A stretch of 45,863 nucleotides of DNA, taken from positions 1 to 45,863 of the forward strand of contig CAMAUV010000036.1 in NCBI GenBank assembly GCA_945861415.1, in the 5' to 3' direction. The position numbers and the translations under genes are program-made. The notes below the pieces were generated by a model. The model did not search any database, was not told the DNA's origin, and was given only the letters and a program-made list of their open reading frames with translations. This DNA is from Akkermansia muciniphila (GTDB lineage Bacteria > Verrucomicrobiota > Verrucomicrobiia > Verrucomicrobiales > V1-33). Shown here piece after piece: positions 17,481-27,039 of the stretch (positions within the stretch are counted from its first letter, which is position 1; every line of letters begins with the position of its first letter).

Positions 17481-20400
17481 ATGAACACGCACTTCACAGA
17501 ACAAGGCATTCGTAATTTACCCCAGCTCATCGTGGCGCGACTCAAGGCGGTGATCCGGCGGGTGCGTCGAATTCAATTACTGAAAGGGGTATTCGCGGTG
17601 CTGGCCGTGGCCTTGATTGCAGCGCTGGTGGTGATGGGGATTGATGCCGCGTTTGCAGTGGAGAGTAAGAGCATCCGACTGACGCTTTCTTTGGCGGCGC
17701 TCGCCGTGACTGCGCTGGCACTGTGGGTGTGGCTTCTGCGCCCGCTGTCCCGGCGGATTTCTCTGACGACGGTGGCTCGGTGGCTGGAGGAACATCACCC
17801 GGAGATGCAGGAACGGATTTCCACTGCCGTGGAACTCATAGGTCAGCCCGGGCAGCACGGTTCGGAAAATTTGCTCGCGGAGGTGGTGAAGGGAGCCCTC
17901 GACGATGTCGCGACTCTCAATCCGAAGGCCGAACTGAGCAACCGGCTGGCCCGGGGTCCGCTGATTACTGCCTGCGCTGCGGCGGCCATACTCGCGGCGA
18001 TTCTGATCATGTGGCCCCGGGTGACGCCGAGGTTGCTGGCGCGCCTTTTCAACCCGCTGCAGCAAATTGGAAATGCCTACGCAGACCAGATCCGTTTGCT
18101 GGCCCAGTCACGGGTGATCGCGGAAAACGAGCCACTTGATATCGAAGTGGCAGTGAAGGGATCGCCCGAACGCGTGGTGCTGCGCATGACCTATCCTGAT
18201 GGGAAAGAAAGCATCGAGTCGCTCGTCAAAGATGACACCGTGAGGACCGAGAAGGGAGAGACGGGCTACGCGCTTCGTCTGCCTGCAATTCCAAAAACCT
18301 TCACGGCGCTCGCTGCTGCCGGCAAAGCGGTGACAGAGCCGTTCACCATCACGGTGCTGCCGCGGCCGATTCCAGAGAGTCTGACGCTGACGTTTGATTA
18401 TCCTGCCTACACGGGTCGCCCTCAAGAAGTGCGCCCGGAAGCACCGGGCGACATCATAGCGGTGGCAGCTACCCGCGTCTTGGTGCGAGGGCAGTTGAAC
18501 CGTCCGTTGAAGAAAGCGGAGATCGTCATGGACGGCAAACCGGCAACAGGCGTCCGCACTATGATGGAGAAGGATAAACAGTATATCGAGTGGCACACGG
18601 AACTGACTCCAAACCTTAAAGCCCAGTGGCACTTCGAACTGGAGGACGAGCATGGCATCAAAAACAGCCCCATCGATTACCCCATTCAGGCAGTGAAGGA
18701 TTTGCCTCCGGTCATCTCCATCGATTCGCCGGTGGAGAGTGAGTTTGAACTGCGCCCGACTGAGCGGCTGCCGATCGCTTACTCGGTTCAAGAGGATTTT
18801 GGCGTATCTTCGCTGAAGATCAAAGCACGTCCGGCAGGAAAACCGGAGGTGGCGCTGGAACTGAAGCCCCTTCCTTCCCGCAGTGAGGAGGACAAGGAGT
18901 TTTGGCGTGGCGCAGCAACCTTCAATCTCGGGGAACTACTGCTGGGCGGAGTGAACGAACTGCGTTTCAACCTCGAAGTGGCGGACACCCTACCCACGGA
19001 TCTTAAAGGCCCGCAGATTGCGCGCAGCAGGGAGATTCTCATTCGCATCCGCCACGATGCGAAACCGCTGATGCAGCAAACCTTTGCCGCGCAGGCGGAG
19101 GAACTGAAGCAGGACATCGAAAAGGCGAAGCAGCTGGTGCAGGAAGCGAAGCAGAACATGCAGGATAAACCGGGGCAGTTAAAGAACATGGACCAGATTC
19201 AGCCGGAGACTCTCAAGCAGATCGAAGAATCACAGCAGGCCGCAGAACAGGCAGCGGAACAATTGAACCAGATTGCCGACAAGATGGAGAAAACTGCCTA
19301 TGCGCGGCAGGCAGAGGACTTAAAGACGGTGGCCGAGCAGATGGTGCAGCCGGCCGCGGAAAATGCAGAGAACATTCCACTGGCCGACAGCAAGGAGCAG
19401 CGTTCCCAGCTCGCGCAGCAGGCCGTTGAGAAGCTCGATCAGGCGCTTAACCAACTGGAACAGGAGCGGAATCAGTTGAATCAGGAGCAGCAGAATGCGG
19501 AAAACGTGGCGAAGTTGGAAGCCATCGCCCAGGAGCAATTGCAACTGGCCAAAGAGGCGGCACAAAAAGCTCAGGAGACCGCGAAGCAAGCGGCAGAGCA
19601 GGCGCGCGCGCTGGCAGACAAGGCCGCGGAGTTGGCGACGAAGCAGGAAGCCGTCGCCGAGCAGGCAAAACAGGCGGACACGCCGCAGAAGCAGCAGCAG
19701 GTGGCGCAGACGGAGCAGCAAGTGCAGCAGGAGGCACAGAAGTTTCAGGAGCAGGCTAGGGAATTCATGCGGCGGAATGCAGGGGAACTGAACCAGGATG
19801 CATCGCAGAAACAGGCTGTGGAGCAGGCCCAGCAGGACGTGCAGCAGGCCCAGCAGGATGCCCAGCAGGCCCAGCAGCAGGCAGAGCAGGCCGCGAATCA
19901 AAACTCACAGCAGCCGCAGGCTCCCCCGCAGTCGAATCAGCAGCAGGCCCAACAAACCGCTGAGCAGGCTCAGAAGCTGGCGGACAAAGCGGAGGCGCTG
20001 GCGCAAAAACAGGAACAACTGGCACAGCAGGCCGCGCAGGCGGATTCCGCACAGGAGCAGAAGCAGGTGGCGCAGGCCGAACAGCAGGCGGCGCAAGAGA
20101 CACAGCAACTCGCACAGGAAGTGCAACAGTTTCACAACCAAAATGGTGAACAGCTAGGTAAGGATGCGGGTGACCGCCAGCTTGCCGAGCAGGCGTTGCA
20201 GGATACAAATGCAGCTCAGCAAGATGCCCAGCAGGCTCAACAACTGGCTCAGCAAGGACAACAGCAAAGCGAGCAGCAAGCCCAACAGGCGCAACAAAAT
20301 CCCGCCGTGAAGGATCAACCGAACGCCGGACAAGACGAGGCGAAAGCCTCCGCCCAGGAGGCGCAATCCGCTCAGGCGGAACTCGCTCAGGCGTCGAAAA

Positions 20401-21791
20401 AACTAGAGCAACTGGCGCAAAATCTGAGACAGGATGCTGCCCAGGCTGCGGAGCAGAGCCCTGCCCCGCAGCCGCAGGGTACGGACGAAGCTCAGGCCAG
20501 TTCGCAGGAAGCGCAGTCGGCAAACCAGGAACTGGCGCAGGCCGCCGAAAACCTAGATCAACTGGCCGATCAACTCGCACAGGAGGCAGGAATAAATCCC
20601 GACCAGCAAGTGGCCCAGCAAAACCCTCAGCAGCAACAGCAGGCTGCCCAGCAGGCCCAGCAGGAATGGCAGAACGAACAAAACCAAGTGGCCCAGCAGG
20701 CCCAGCAACTACAGCAGCAACTCGCCCAGTTCAACAACCAGCAGCAGCAGCAGGCAATTCAGCAAAGTGCCCAGCAAGCGCAGCAATTGGCGCAGAAGGC
20801 GGAACAACTGGCCCAGCAACAGGGACAACTTTCAGATCAAATCGCCGCCGCAGAGACACCGCAACAGCAAACAGAACTGGGGGCGCAGCAGGCGCAGCTG
20901 GCTCAACAGGCACAACAGCTTCAGCAGCAGGTCCAGCAGCTCAATCAGCAGGCCGCCGGACAAATTGATCAAAATGCCGCCGCGCAGGAGGCCTCAGGGG
21001 AAGCCTCTGAGCAACTCACCGAAGGAGCCGCGGAAGCCCAGCAGGCCGGGCAGGAACTCGCACAGGCGGCCAAAGCAGCCGAAAGCGGCCAGCAGCCAAG
21101 CGCTCAACCCAGCAACCAGCCCGGTGAGCAAGCGCAGGGCCAGCAGAGTAGCGCCGAACAACCGGCAGGTAATGCGACAGGCCCCGGCGAAAGCCCGGCT
21201 CAGGCGGCGGAAGGCTCACTGGTCGATGCGGCGGAGGCCCTGTCTCAACTCGGTCAGGCGCTCGGCCAACAGGCGCAAGCGCTGTCGCAGGAATCTAAGG
21301 CCATGCAGGCCGGAGCACAGCAGTCGCAGCAGGCAGCGCAACAAGGCAGCCAGCAGGGTCCAAACGGGGCGCAGTCCAGTGCAGGCAACGCCCAGCAAAG
21401 CGCCCAGCAGGCTGCACAATCACTGGCGCAGGCGGCCGCGGCGGCCTCCCAAAGTATGGGAATCCCTCAAAGCGCCCGCGAGAATGCACAGAGCAAACCC
21501 GGCCAGGGGCAAGGAAAAGGTCAGGGCCAGCAGCAGGCCAATCAACCGGGCGGCGAAGGGAAAGGAGGCAAGGCCGGCCAGCAGCCGGGAGGTGCTCCGC
21601 GTGAACTTCCTCCCGAACTCGCCAAGCTGGGTCTGTCCCCTGCCGACTGGGTAAAACTGCGCTCCACACTCACGGGCACCGGCAGCGCAGACAGTGTGCA
21701 AGTCCCTGCCGAATACCGCCGACTGATGCAGGATTATTTCGGCGCACTGCGCCGTGGGGAACCGGTGGGGGAAGAAAACCGGGAGCGATAA
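17481..21791 (+). CDS. Giant DUF4175-like membrane protein with Gln/Ala-rich repeats
   Basis: A 1436-residue protein. N-terminal basic and amphipathic stretches are followed by membrane helices near 36-53, 66-86 and 160-178, separated by a conserved segment (ARWLEEHHPEMQERISTAVEL, near 99). Residues about 200-525 are beta-rich, Ig-like extracytoplasmic sequence (TFDYPAYTGRPQ; PPVISIDSPVESEFELRP), similar to DUF4175/TIGR02302-type proteins. From about 530 to 1375 the chain is almost only Gln, Ala, Glu, Asn and Ser, predicted coiled coil or disordered, with degenerate internal repeats. The last 60 residues are again ordinary (LGLSPADWVKLRSTL; VPAEYRRLMQDYFGALRRGE), a conserved-looking cap. The role is unknown; it probably works with the upstream vWA protein at the cell envelope. 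Confidence 0.8.
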   Translation: MNTHFTEQGIRNLPQLIVARLKAVIRRVRRIQLLKGVFAVLAVALIAALVVMGIDAAFAVESKSIRLTLSLAALAVTALALWVWLLRPLSRRISLTTVARWLEEHHPEMQERISTAVELIGQPGQHGSENLLAEVVKGALDDVATLNPKAELSNRLARGPLITACAAAAILAAILIMWPRVTPRLLARLFNPLQQIGNAYADQIRLLAQSRVIAENEPLDIEVAVKGSPERVVLRMTYPDGKESIESLVKDDTVRTEKGETGYALRLPAIPKTFTALAAAGKAVTEPFTITVLPRPIPESLTLTFDYPAYTGRPQEVRPEAPGDIIAVAATRVLVRGQLNRPLKKAEIVMDGKPATGVRTMMEKDKQYIEWHTELTPNLKAQWHFELEDEHGIKNSPIDYPIQAVKDLPPVISIDSPVESEFELRPTERLPIAYSVQEDFGVSSLKIKARPAGKPEVALELKPLPSRSEEDKEFWRGAATFNLGELLLGGVNELRFNLEVADTLPTDLKGPQIARSREILIRIRHDAKPLMQQTFAAQAEELKQDIEKAKQLVQEAKQNMQDKPGQLKNMDQIQPETLKQIEESQQAAEQAAEQLNQIADKMEKTAYARQAEDLKTVAEQMVQPAAENAENIPLADSKEQRSQLAQQAVEKLDQALNQLEQERNQLNQEQQNAENVAKLEAIAQEQLQLAKEAAQKAQETAKQAAEQARALADKAAELATKQEAVAEQAKQADTPQKQQQVAQTEQQVQQEAQKFQEQAREFMRRNAGELNQDASQKQAVEQAQQDVQQAQQDAQQAQQQAEQAANQNSQQPQAPPQSNQQQAQQTAEQAQKLADKAEALAQKQEQLAQQAAQADSAQEQKQVAQAEQQAAQETQQLAQEVQQFHNQNGEQLGKDAGDRQLAEQALQDTNAAQQDAQQAQQLAQQGQQQSEQQAQQAQQNPAVKDQPNAGQDEAKASAQEAQSAQAELAQASKKLEQLAQNLRQDAAQAAEQSPAPQPQGTDEAQASSQEAQSANQELAQAAENLDQLADQLAQEAGINPDQQVAQQNPQQQQQAAQQAQQEWQNEQNQVAQQAQQLQQQLAQFNNQQQQQAIQQSAQQAQQLAQKAEQLAQQQGQLSDQIAAAETPQQQTELGAQQAQLAQQAQQLQQQVQQLNQQAAGQIDQNAAAQEASGEASEQLTEGAAEAQQAGQELAQAAKAAESGQQPSAQPSNQPGEQAQGQQSSAEQPAGNATGPGESPAQAAEGSLVDAAEALSQLGQALGQQAQALSQESKAMQAGAQQSQQAAQQGSQQGPNGAQSSAGNAQQSAQQAAQSLAQAAAAASQSMGIPQSARENAQSKPGQGQGKGQGQQQANQPGGEGKGGKAGQQPGGAPRELPPELAKLGLSPADWVKLRSTLTGTGSADSVQVPAEYRRLMQDYFGALRRGEPVGEENRER
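19077..21560 (+). repeat. Gln/Ala-rich coding repeats inside the giant membrane protein
   Basis: The DNA is built largely from CAG, CAA, GCC and GCG codons. Related units recur: ALADKAAELATKQEAV (residue 710) matches KLADKAEALAQKQEQL (832), 122 residues later, and QLAQKAEQLAQQQGQL (near 1102). A second unit, DEAKASAQEAQSAQAELAQA (952), recurs as DEAQASSQEAQSANQELAQA (1002), exactly 50 residues later. The copies are diverged, so they are old duplications rather than fresh slippage. Short direct runs of CAGCAGCAG could still slip in units of three. Confidence 0.85.
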
Positions 21792-21890
21792 AGGCTCGAT
21801 CCGCATCGCCCCTTGCCCGTTCCCTCTATCGTGACGCGATTGTCACCAACACGCGGCTGACTCGGCGGGCTTGTCCGTCATGTTGGAATA

Positions 21891-24020
21891 ATGTTGCCCA
21901 CTATGAAAGCTACCCGGGTTGATGGCATACCGTTTCGCAGCAAGGAGGTCAGTTGGCTGGCCTTCAACTCCCGTGTTCTGCAGGAGGCCGCGGATTCCAG
22001 CCTGCCGGTGGCGGAGCGCCTAAAATTCCTTGGAATCTACTCCAACAATCTTGATGAATTTTTCCGCGTCCGCATCGCAACGCTGCGGCGCTTGATTGAG
22101 CTAGGACGCGATTACCGGAAACTGCGTCTGCCGGATCCAAAGCAAACGCTGAAGGACGCCATGCAGATAATCAAATACGACGCGGCAGTGTTCGATGCCA
22201 TCTACCACGATATCTTCCGCGCACTCAAGAAGCAGCAGGTGGAACTGATCAACGAAACCTCCGTGCCACGGCCCCTGTGGGAGTGGCTGCTTAATTACTT
22301 CTTTGAAAAAGTGCGCCCGCACATCATGCCGGTCATGTTGCGCAGTTACACCCGGCTTGATCACCTGCCAGACGGGCCAATGTATCTGGCCGTAGAGATG
22401 CGGAAGTTCGGCAGGAAGGCCCACGCCCTGCTCGAAATCCCCACGAATGTCCTACCGCGCTTTGTGACCCTGCCGCAGCACAAGGGACGCACGCTGGTGA
22501 TCTACCTCGACGACATCATCCGTTTTGGTCTGCCCAGCCTTTTTGCCGCGCTGCCCTACGATGAATTCAAGGCTTATGCCATTAAATTCACCCGGGATGC
22601 CGAGATTGAGTTTGATGACGATTTTACCGAAAGCCTTTACGACAAGATCGCGGAGGGCCTGCGGGCACGGCAAACCGGCAGGCCGGTGCGGATGAATTAC
22701 GATGCCACCATTCCTAAAGCCTCACTGAAGCTGCTAGTGGACAAACTGGACCTCGCCGAGGGCGGCACCGTCATTCCCGGCATGAGATATCACAACCGCC
22801 GGGACCTCATGAAGTTTCCGGCCCCGGGCGGACTTGCTCCGCAGCGCCCGCTGCCGCATGATATCCTTAGCGGGGCACGGGAGAGTATTTTCCGCACCCT
22901 TCAAGACCGGGATGCCCTGCTCCATCTACCGTGGCACTCGTTTTCGCACTTCCTCGACTTTCTGCGCGAGGCCAGCCTCGACCAGTGGGTGTCGAGCATT
23001 CAAATCACCCAATACCGCCTGGCCCGAAACAGTGCGGTGGCCCGGGCGCTCATCTCGGCGGCGCAGAATGGCAAAGACATCACCGTGCTTGTCGAGCCAC
23101 GGGCACGATTCGACGAGGAGAACAACATCAACTGGGCCCACCACTACCAGCAGGCCGGGGTGCGTGTCATCCTCGGTGTGCCTGGTTTGAAAGTGCATTC
23201 CAAGATGTGCCTCGTCACCCGCCGCGAAAGCGGGATCAACCGCTACTACTCAGTCCTGAGCACAGGCAACTTCAACGAGGACACGGCCGGCTTTTACACA
23301 GACCACATGCTGCTCACGGCAAATCAGGAGATCGGGGAGGACATCGCCGAGTGCTTTCGATTCTTCGCCTCAAACTGGCAGCCGCCGCAACTCCGGCATC
23401 TGGCAGCAGCGCCGTTCACATTGCGCAGCGCGATGCGGGAACTGTTCGCGGCGGAAATCGCAAACGCGAAGGACGGCCGGGATGCGGAGATTTTTCTCAA
23501 GCTCAACAATCTGGCCGATCCTGAGATCACAAATCTACTATATAAAGCAGCCCGTGCGGGAGTGCGGGTGCGCCTCATTGTGCGCAGCATGTTCTCGGTA
23601 GTGACCGGGAACAAACAGAAGTTCAGCATAGAAGCGCGCAGCGTCGTCGACCGCTACCTTGAGCACAGTCGCGTGTTTCTTTTTGCCAATGGCGGCAAGC
23701 CCCGCTGTTTCCTGTCCTCTGCCGATTTTCTACCACGAAATTTTGACAGCCGCTTCGAAACCGCATTCCCCATTCAAGATTCTTCCCTGCAAATGGAACT
23801 ACGAAAGGTCATGGAGTTGCAGTGGGAAGACAACGTAAAGTCGCGGGTGCTGGATTCGCATCTGCGCAACGAAACCGCCTGCACTGGCAAAACCCCGCTC
23901 AGAAGTCAGGAGGCCATCTGCAAATGGCTGAGCGCGAAAAAACCGGAGCTCAGGAAGCGCGCTGATCCTGCTCCAGCAGCCCGGAAAGGCCGCAGCGCCA
24001 GCGCAGGCGCACCGCAATAA
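21891..24020 (+). CDS. ppk1: Polyphosphate kinase 1
   Basis: A 709-residue PPK1, which polymerises the terminal phosphate of ATP into polyphosphate and can work in reverse. The N-terminal domain shows the family signatures SKEVSWLAFNSRVLQEA and ERLKFLGIYSNNLDEFFRVR. The catalytic half has the phosphorylated-histidine motif KVHSKMCLV with His436, equivalent to His435 of the E. coli enzyme, followed by YYSVLSTGNFNEDTAGFYTD. The basic C-terminal tail is rich in Lys, Arg and Ala. The start may be 21891 (MLPTMKATRVDG) or the second Met, 12 bases on. No exopolyphosphatase or phosphate transport genes are adjacent. Its last 71 bases overlap the end of the convergent MFS gene. Confidence 0.96.
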   Translation: MLPTMKATRVDGIPFRSKEVSWLAFNSRVLQEAADSSLPVAERLKFLGIYSNNLDEFFRVRIATLRRLIELGRDYRKLRLPDPKQTLKDAMQIIKYDAAVFDAIYHDIFRALKKQQVELINETSVPRPLWEWLLNYFFEKVRPHIMPVMLRSYTRLDHLPDGPMYLAVEMRKFGRKAHALLEIPTNVLPRFVTLPQHKGRTLVIYLDDIIRFGLPSLFAALPYDEFKAYAIKFTRDAEIEFDDDFTESLYDKIAEGLRARQTGRPVRMNYDATIPKASLKLLVDKLDLAEGGTVIPGMRYHNRRDLMKFPAPGGLAPQRPLPHDILSGARESIFRTLQDRDALLHLPWHSFSHFLDFLREASLDQWVSSIQITQYRLARNSAVARALISAAQNGKDITVLVEPRARFDEENNINWAHHYQQAGVRVILGVPGLKVHSKMCLVTRRESGINRYYSVLSTGNFNEDTAGFYTDHMLLTANQEIGEDIAECFRFFASNWQPPQLRHLAAAPFTLRSAMRELFAAEIANAKDGRDAEIFLKLNNLADPEITNLLYKAARAGVRVRLIVRSMFSVVTGNKQKFSIEARSVVDRYLEHSRVFLFANGGKPRCFLSSADFLPRNFDSRFETAFPIQDSSLQMELRKVMELQWEDNVKSRVLDSHLRNETACTGKTPLRSQEAICKWLSAKKPELRKRADPAPAARKGRSASAGAPQ

Positions 24021-25410
24021 AGAGCGCTGCGGCAAGTGCAGCAAAAATCCATGGCCACCACGGCATGGCCAGAGCGAGGAGTTCCACATCCGTCTGTTCC
24101 TTCGAAAGGCCGACAAGTCCCGCGCTTTCGCTGGAGCGCAGCCATGCGGTCTGTATCCCGTAGAACGACATGACCGCGGCGTAGGCAAGGTTCATGGTGA
24201 GTCCTTTGAAACTGAGAACGGTGGCGCGGTGGGAGGATTCCGCCACGCGGTTGAGATACTGGCTGAGAAAGTAATGCAGCGCGCGCATGGCCAGCCAGAA
24301 GGGCACCACAAAAAGCACGCCGGCCCAACCGCCCCATGCCGTGACCCGCATGGCGACACCGGCCAGACCGATGGTGATCAATCCGGCAACCATGCCCATG
24401 TTTTGAGACGGCCGCAGCACGCCCATCAATTTTTCCACAGCCAGCGCGGTGCCGATACCAATTACGGCTGAACCTGCGAGGATGAGGCCGTTGCAGGCTT
24501 CATCAATTCCGAGCAGCCGGTAGTAGTTGCTGCCGATGGTGTAAAATAGGCGGGTAAATGAGTCGTAAAGCAGGCCGGTAAGGATGAGCACGATAGCGGC
24601 CGGACTGCGGAGAATCCATCGGGCCGTGCAGTACATTTGACTAAAACTGGCACGTGTGAGGGCGGTCAGTGAGGTCCTCCCTGACAGCCGGGGATGCGTG
24701 TCGATGAAGCGCAGGCTCATGAAGAGCGTGGCGATTGCCATACCGAAATTGAGCCAGAGTGGAATGCGCATGCACTGCTCTCGCGTCAGAGTGCCAAATA
24801 TGCCCAGACGATTCATAAAGTCTGCGCTGTAGGTGGCCCCACCGGTGAGGGCCACGCACATAAACGCGAGCGACTGCCAACGCATGAGACGAGCTAGCAC
24901 GCGGGTCCATGAGGCGCCGCGGTCGCCGGGCGGAAGGGTATCGTAGACAAGGGCCTCATCTGCGCCGCTGCAGCACGCCTCGGCGAGACCGCTGATGATG
25001 CGGTTTACCAGAAAGAGATAAAACGTGAGCTTCCCAGCATCGATTGGCATAAGGCAGAGCAGCAGCATTTCTAAGACCATGAGCGCCGCGGAGAAGACCA
25101 CGAGACATTTGCGGCCCAACTTGTCCGCCAGCGCTCCGCTGGGCACTTCAAAGATGACAATGCTCGCCGCCCAGACAAGATTGAGCATGGCAAACTGCTC
25201 CAGCGTGAGCCCGAAGTCGAGAAACAGAATGGTGTAGATGGGGTAGTAAAAACGCGAGTTGAACAACACGCGGAACCACAGAAACGTCCGCGTGTTTCTT
25301 TCCACGACCGCCGCGTCCACTGGCAGCGCCGTGGGAGCGGACTCTGGCGGCAGCGCATCGGCCGAAGGGGGCCTCAGCGGGTTTTCCGGATCATGAGATT
25401 GGTCGCTCAA
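23950..25410 (-). CDS. Major facilitator superfamily transporter
   Basis: A 486-residue transporter with a polar Pro-rich N-terminal extension of about 40 residues followed by about twelve membrane helices. The MFS signature between helices 2 and 3 appears as GALADKLGRK. AEACCSGADEALVYDTL at the position of helix 5 is typical of a subgroup of uncharacterised MFS permeases in PVC bacteria. The substrate cannot be told. The ATG at 25410 (MSDQSHDPENPLRPP) was accepted as the first Met of the open frame. The 3' end overlaps the polyphosphate kinase gene by 71 bases on the opposite strand. A 14-base sequence just upstream (25424-25437) recurs, inverted, at 35221-35234. Confidence 0.9.
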   Translation of the reverse strand: MSDQSHDPENPLRPPSADALPPESAPTALPVDAAVVERNTRTFLWFRVLFNSRFYYPIYTILFLDFGLTLEQFAMLNLVWAASIVIFEVPSGALADKLGRKCLVVFSAALMVLEMLLLCLMPIDAGKLTFYLFLVNRIISGLAEACCSGADEALVYDTLPPGDRGASWTRVLARLMRWQSLAFMCVALTGGATYSADFMNRLGIFGTLTREQCMRIPLWLNFGMAIATLFMSLRFIDTHPRLSGRTSLTALTRASFSQMYCTARWILRSPAAIVLILTGLLYDSFTRLFYTIGSNYYRLLGIDEACNGLILAGSAVIGIGTALAVEKLMGVLRPSQNMGMVAGLITIGLAGVAMRVTAWGGWAGVLFVVPFWLAMRALHYFLSQYLNRVAESSHRATVLSFKGLTMNLAYAAVMSFYGIQTAWLRSSESAGLVGLSKEQTDVELLALAMPWWPWIFAALAAALFIAVRLRWRCGLSGLLEQDQRAS

Positions 25411-25544
25411 GGGATTATGGGAGAGTTTTCAGAGTTCAGTTTTTAGTTTATTCAAAAGCAGCCTAGACCCCAATCATTGCCGTCCGGCTAGTTCTTTTCC
25501 TGCTGTAGCGACGCAGCCAGATGCATCATGGCCGCATTCGCTGT

Positions 25545-26096
25545 TTAGGCGGCGGCACGGGTAGTAAAATGAAGCGTGACGCTATGTGCCTTCACCCTGC
25601 CGCTGGTAGTCCTTTTTTCGTGGGTAACATCCCATGTTTCCCGGTGGCGCGTCCATGGCCCTTTGGATTCAAAATAATGGTTCTGGTCGGGCATCGGCGC
25701 GGTGAGGCAACTCAACACTCTTCCAAATCCACCCGGAGTTACGGCGCTGACCGGAATCTCCCGCAAATGCCACGCGCGCACGCTGTCAGAGTTGAAGACT
25801 CGGCAGTGGCGGCACTTTCCTTTCGTTAGCATCACCCGTCTGATTTGGAGAGTAAAGTCCTTCTCCTTCCCTTGCCACATAAATCGCGGCACCTTCTGAT
25901 CGAGGCGCGCCGAGGATTGATTGGCGGCTTGGCTCTCGACATCAAATTCGAGCCCTTGTGGCAGTTCGGAAACCGTCAAGACTAACACTGGGGTGAATGC
26001 CGGGGCACCACTCAATCCATCCGCAGATTCGCAGGGAGCAAGAACAACTACGGAGGCTACGAGGAGGCCCAAGGCGCGAGCGGTGATGAAATTCAT
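25545..26096 (-). CDS. Secreted protein of unknown function
   Basis: A 183-residue protein with a likely signal peptide (MNFITARALGLLVASVVVLA, cleavage after about 24). The mature part has beta-type sequence (VLVLTVSELPQGLEFDVESQ; MWQGKEKDFTLQIRRVMLTK), a CRHC motif and two further cysteines, compatible with a small periplasmic domain. No family is recognised. I chose the ATG at 26096 because it begins the hydrophobic signal; the frame is open 36 bases further. There is no clear ribosome binding site, and its neighbours are decayed, so this gene could be degraded too, although I see no internal lesion. Confidence 0.5.
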   Translation of the reverse strand: MNFITARALGLLVASVVVLAPCESADGLSGAPAFTPVLVLTVSELPQGLEFDVESQAANQSSARLDQKVPRFMWQGKEKDFTLQIRRVMLTKGKCRHCRVFNSDSVRAWHLREIPVSAVTPGGFGRVLSCLTAPMPDQNHYFESKGPWTRHRETWDVTHEKRTTSGRVKAHSVTLHFTTRAAA

Positions 26097-26510
26097 GGAG
26101 AGCGATAAGTCCGAAGAACCGGGTAGAAGCAAGCCAAACCCTCAGTCTGCTGCGGCCCAACTCGGGAACTCAGGGATTACAACCATTGACACCAACGCCC
26201 GTCATTCATAATTTATAAAATTTACTTTCGACGCGTCTACTAAATCATACGCAAATAACATTATTTTCTGGAATTGTTAATAAGTTAGCCTCTTGGGAGG
26301 CCGGGAATCCACATGATCGCCGCCCGACTTTTTCAGCTAACTTGCGGTCCGCTCGCAGCCGCCCTTGCCTACGCCCAGACTTCGGGTCAACTGCAATCCA
26401 GAAGGGGACCGAACTACAGCCCGACTAGGCGGTGGGGGTCGTGAACTAGCAGGTGACCACGAACGCCCCCTACACGCTGGAAATGCTACGGGCCAAAGCG
26501 TAGGGAATTA
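26097..26510. other. Gene-poor stretch with possible coding remnants
   Basis: No intact gene is supported. On the + strand, an ATG at 26313 opens a 43-codon frame that begins like a signal peptide (MIAARLFQLTCGPLAAALAY) and stops early. A different + frame from about 26430 reads VTTNAPYTLEMLRAKA, a TAG, then GIISAGMPVEEVGFLMN, which looks like a coding remnant. Positions 26205-26285 are AT-rich and might hold a promoter. The evidence for any of these is thin. Confidence 0.25.
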
Positions 26511-26938
26511 TTAGCGCTGGGATGCCAGTGGAGGAGGTGGGCTTTCTGATGAATCTAATGGTAAAGTGTCTGGACTTTTAGCCGCATCAACCGCTGCCGG
26601 AAGACCGTCACCGAAAACATCATGGTAGCACTTGATCATCGGTTGAGCCTTAAAGAGATCCAGTGCTCCCGTCAGTCCCTCTACATAATAGAGCAAGGTG
26701 CGGAAAAACACGGGGAAAAGCGGGCGCTGCGCTGCCGGGGTGGCGGGGGGTGGCGCTAGCGCCTCCAGCCCTTCCTACAAAGAAAGCGGAAGCCTACTCA
26801 GAAATGCGAAAGTCAGCAAGCGCAGCTGCGGCTTCAAAACGCGCAGCATGTCGATGTCGGCACCCGCCCCAGAAGCGGGCGGAGCCTCCGCACGCCCGGA
26901 GCCGGGGGTGACTTGCTCTTTCCAGACGCCGTAATTAT
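26511..26938 (-). pseudogene. Decayed gene with an in-frame TAG, family unknown
   Basis: The minus strand keeps one protein-like frame for about 430 bases: NYGVWKEQVTPGSGRAEAPP, then IDMLRVLKPQLRLLTFAFLS, then a TAG at 26775-26777, then EGLEALAPPPATPAAQRPLF, LLYYVEGLTGALDLFKAQPM and a Pro/Ser-rich end at 26511. A GTG at 26711 could start the downstream 66-codon part alone. Codon use on both sides of the stop looks coding. I read this as a gene inactivated by one nonsense mutation and lacking a clear start. No family is recognised. Confidence 0.4.
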
Positions 26939-27039
26939 GATTATACTAAACCATGGGAATTACCGCCATCGCTGGTCGCTCCCAAACGCAACGCAGGCCA
27001 GCCTCCATCTGTTCACTCCCCAAACTTCGAAAGATTCTT

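Noticed and set aside
19600..21400. Repetitive DNA considered as a possible CRISPR or satellite array
   Set aside because: There are no uniform repeats with unique spacers; the repetition is in codons and the frame stays open throughout.
20767..21654. Arg/Ser-rich 295-codon frame and Leu-rich antisense frames in the Gln tract
   Set aside because: CAG/GCC repeats leave all frames open; their Arg/Ser or Leu content is a by-product of codon repetition.
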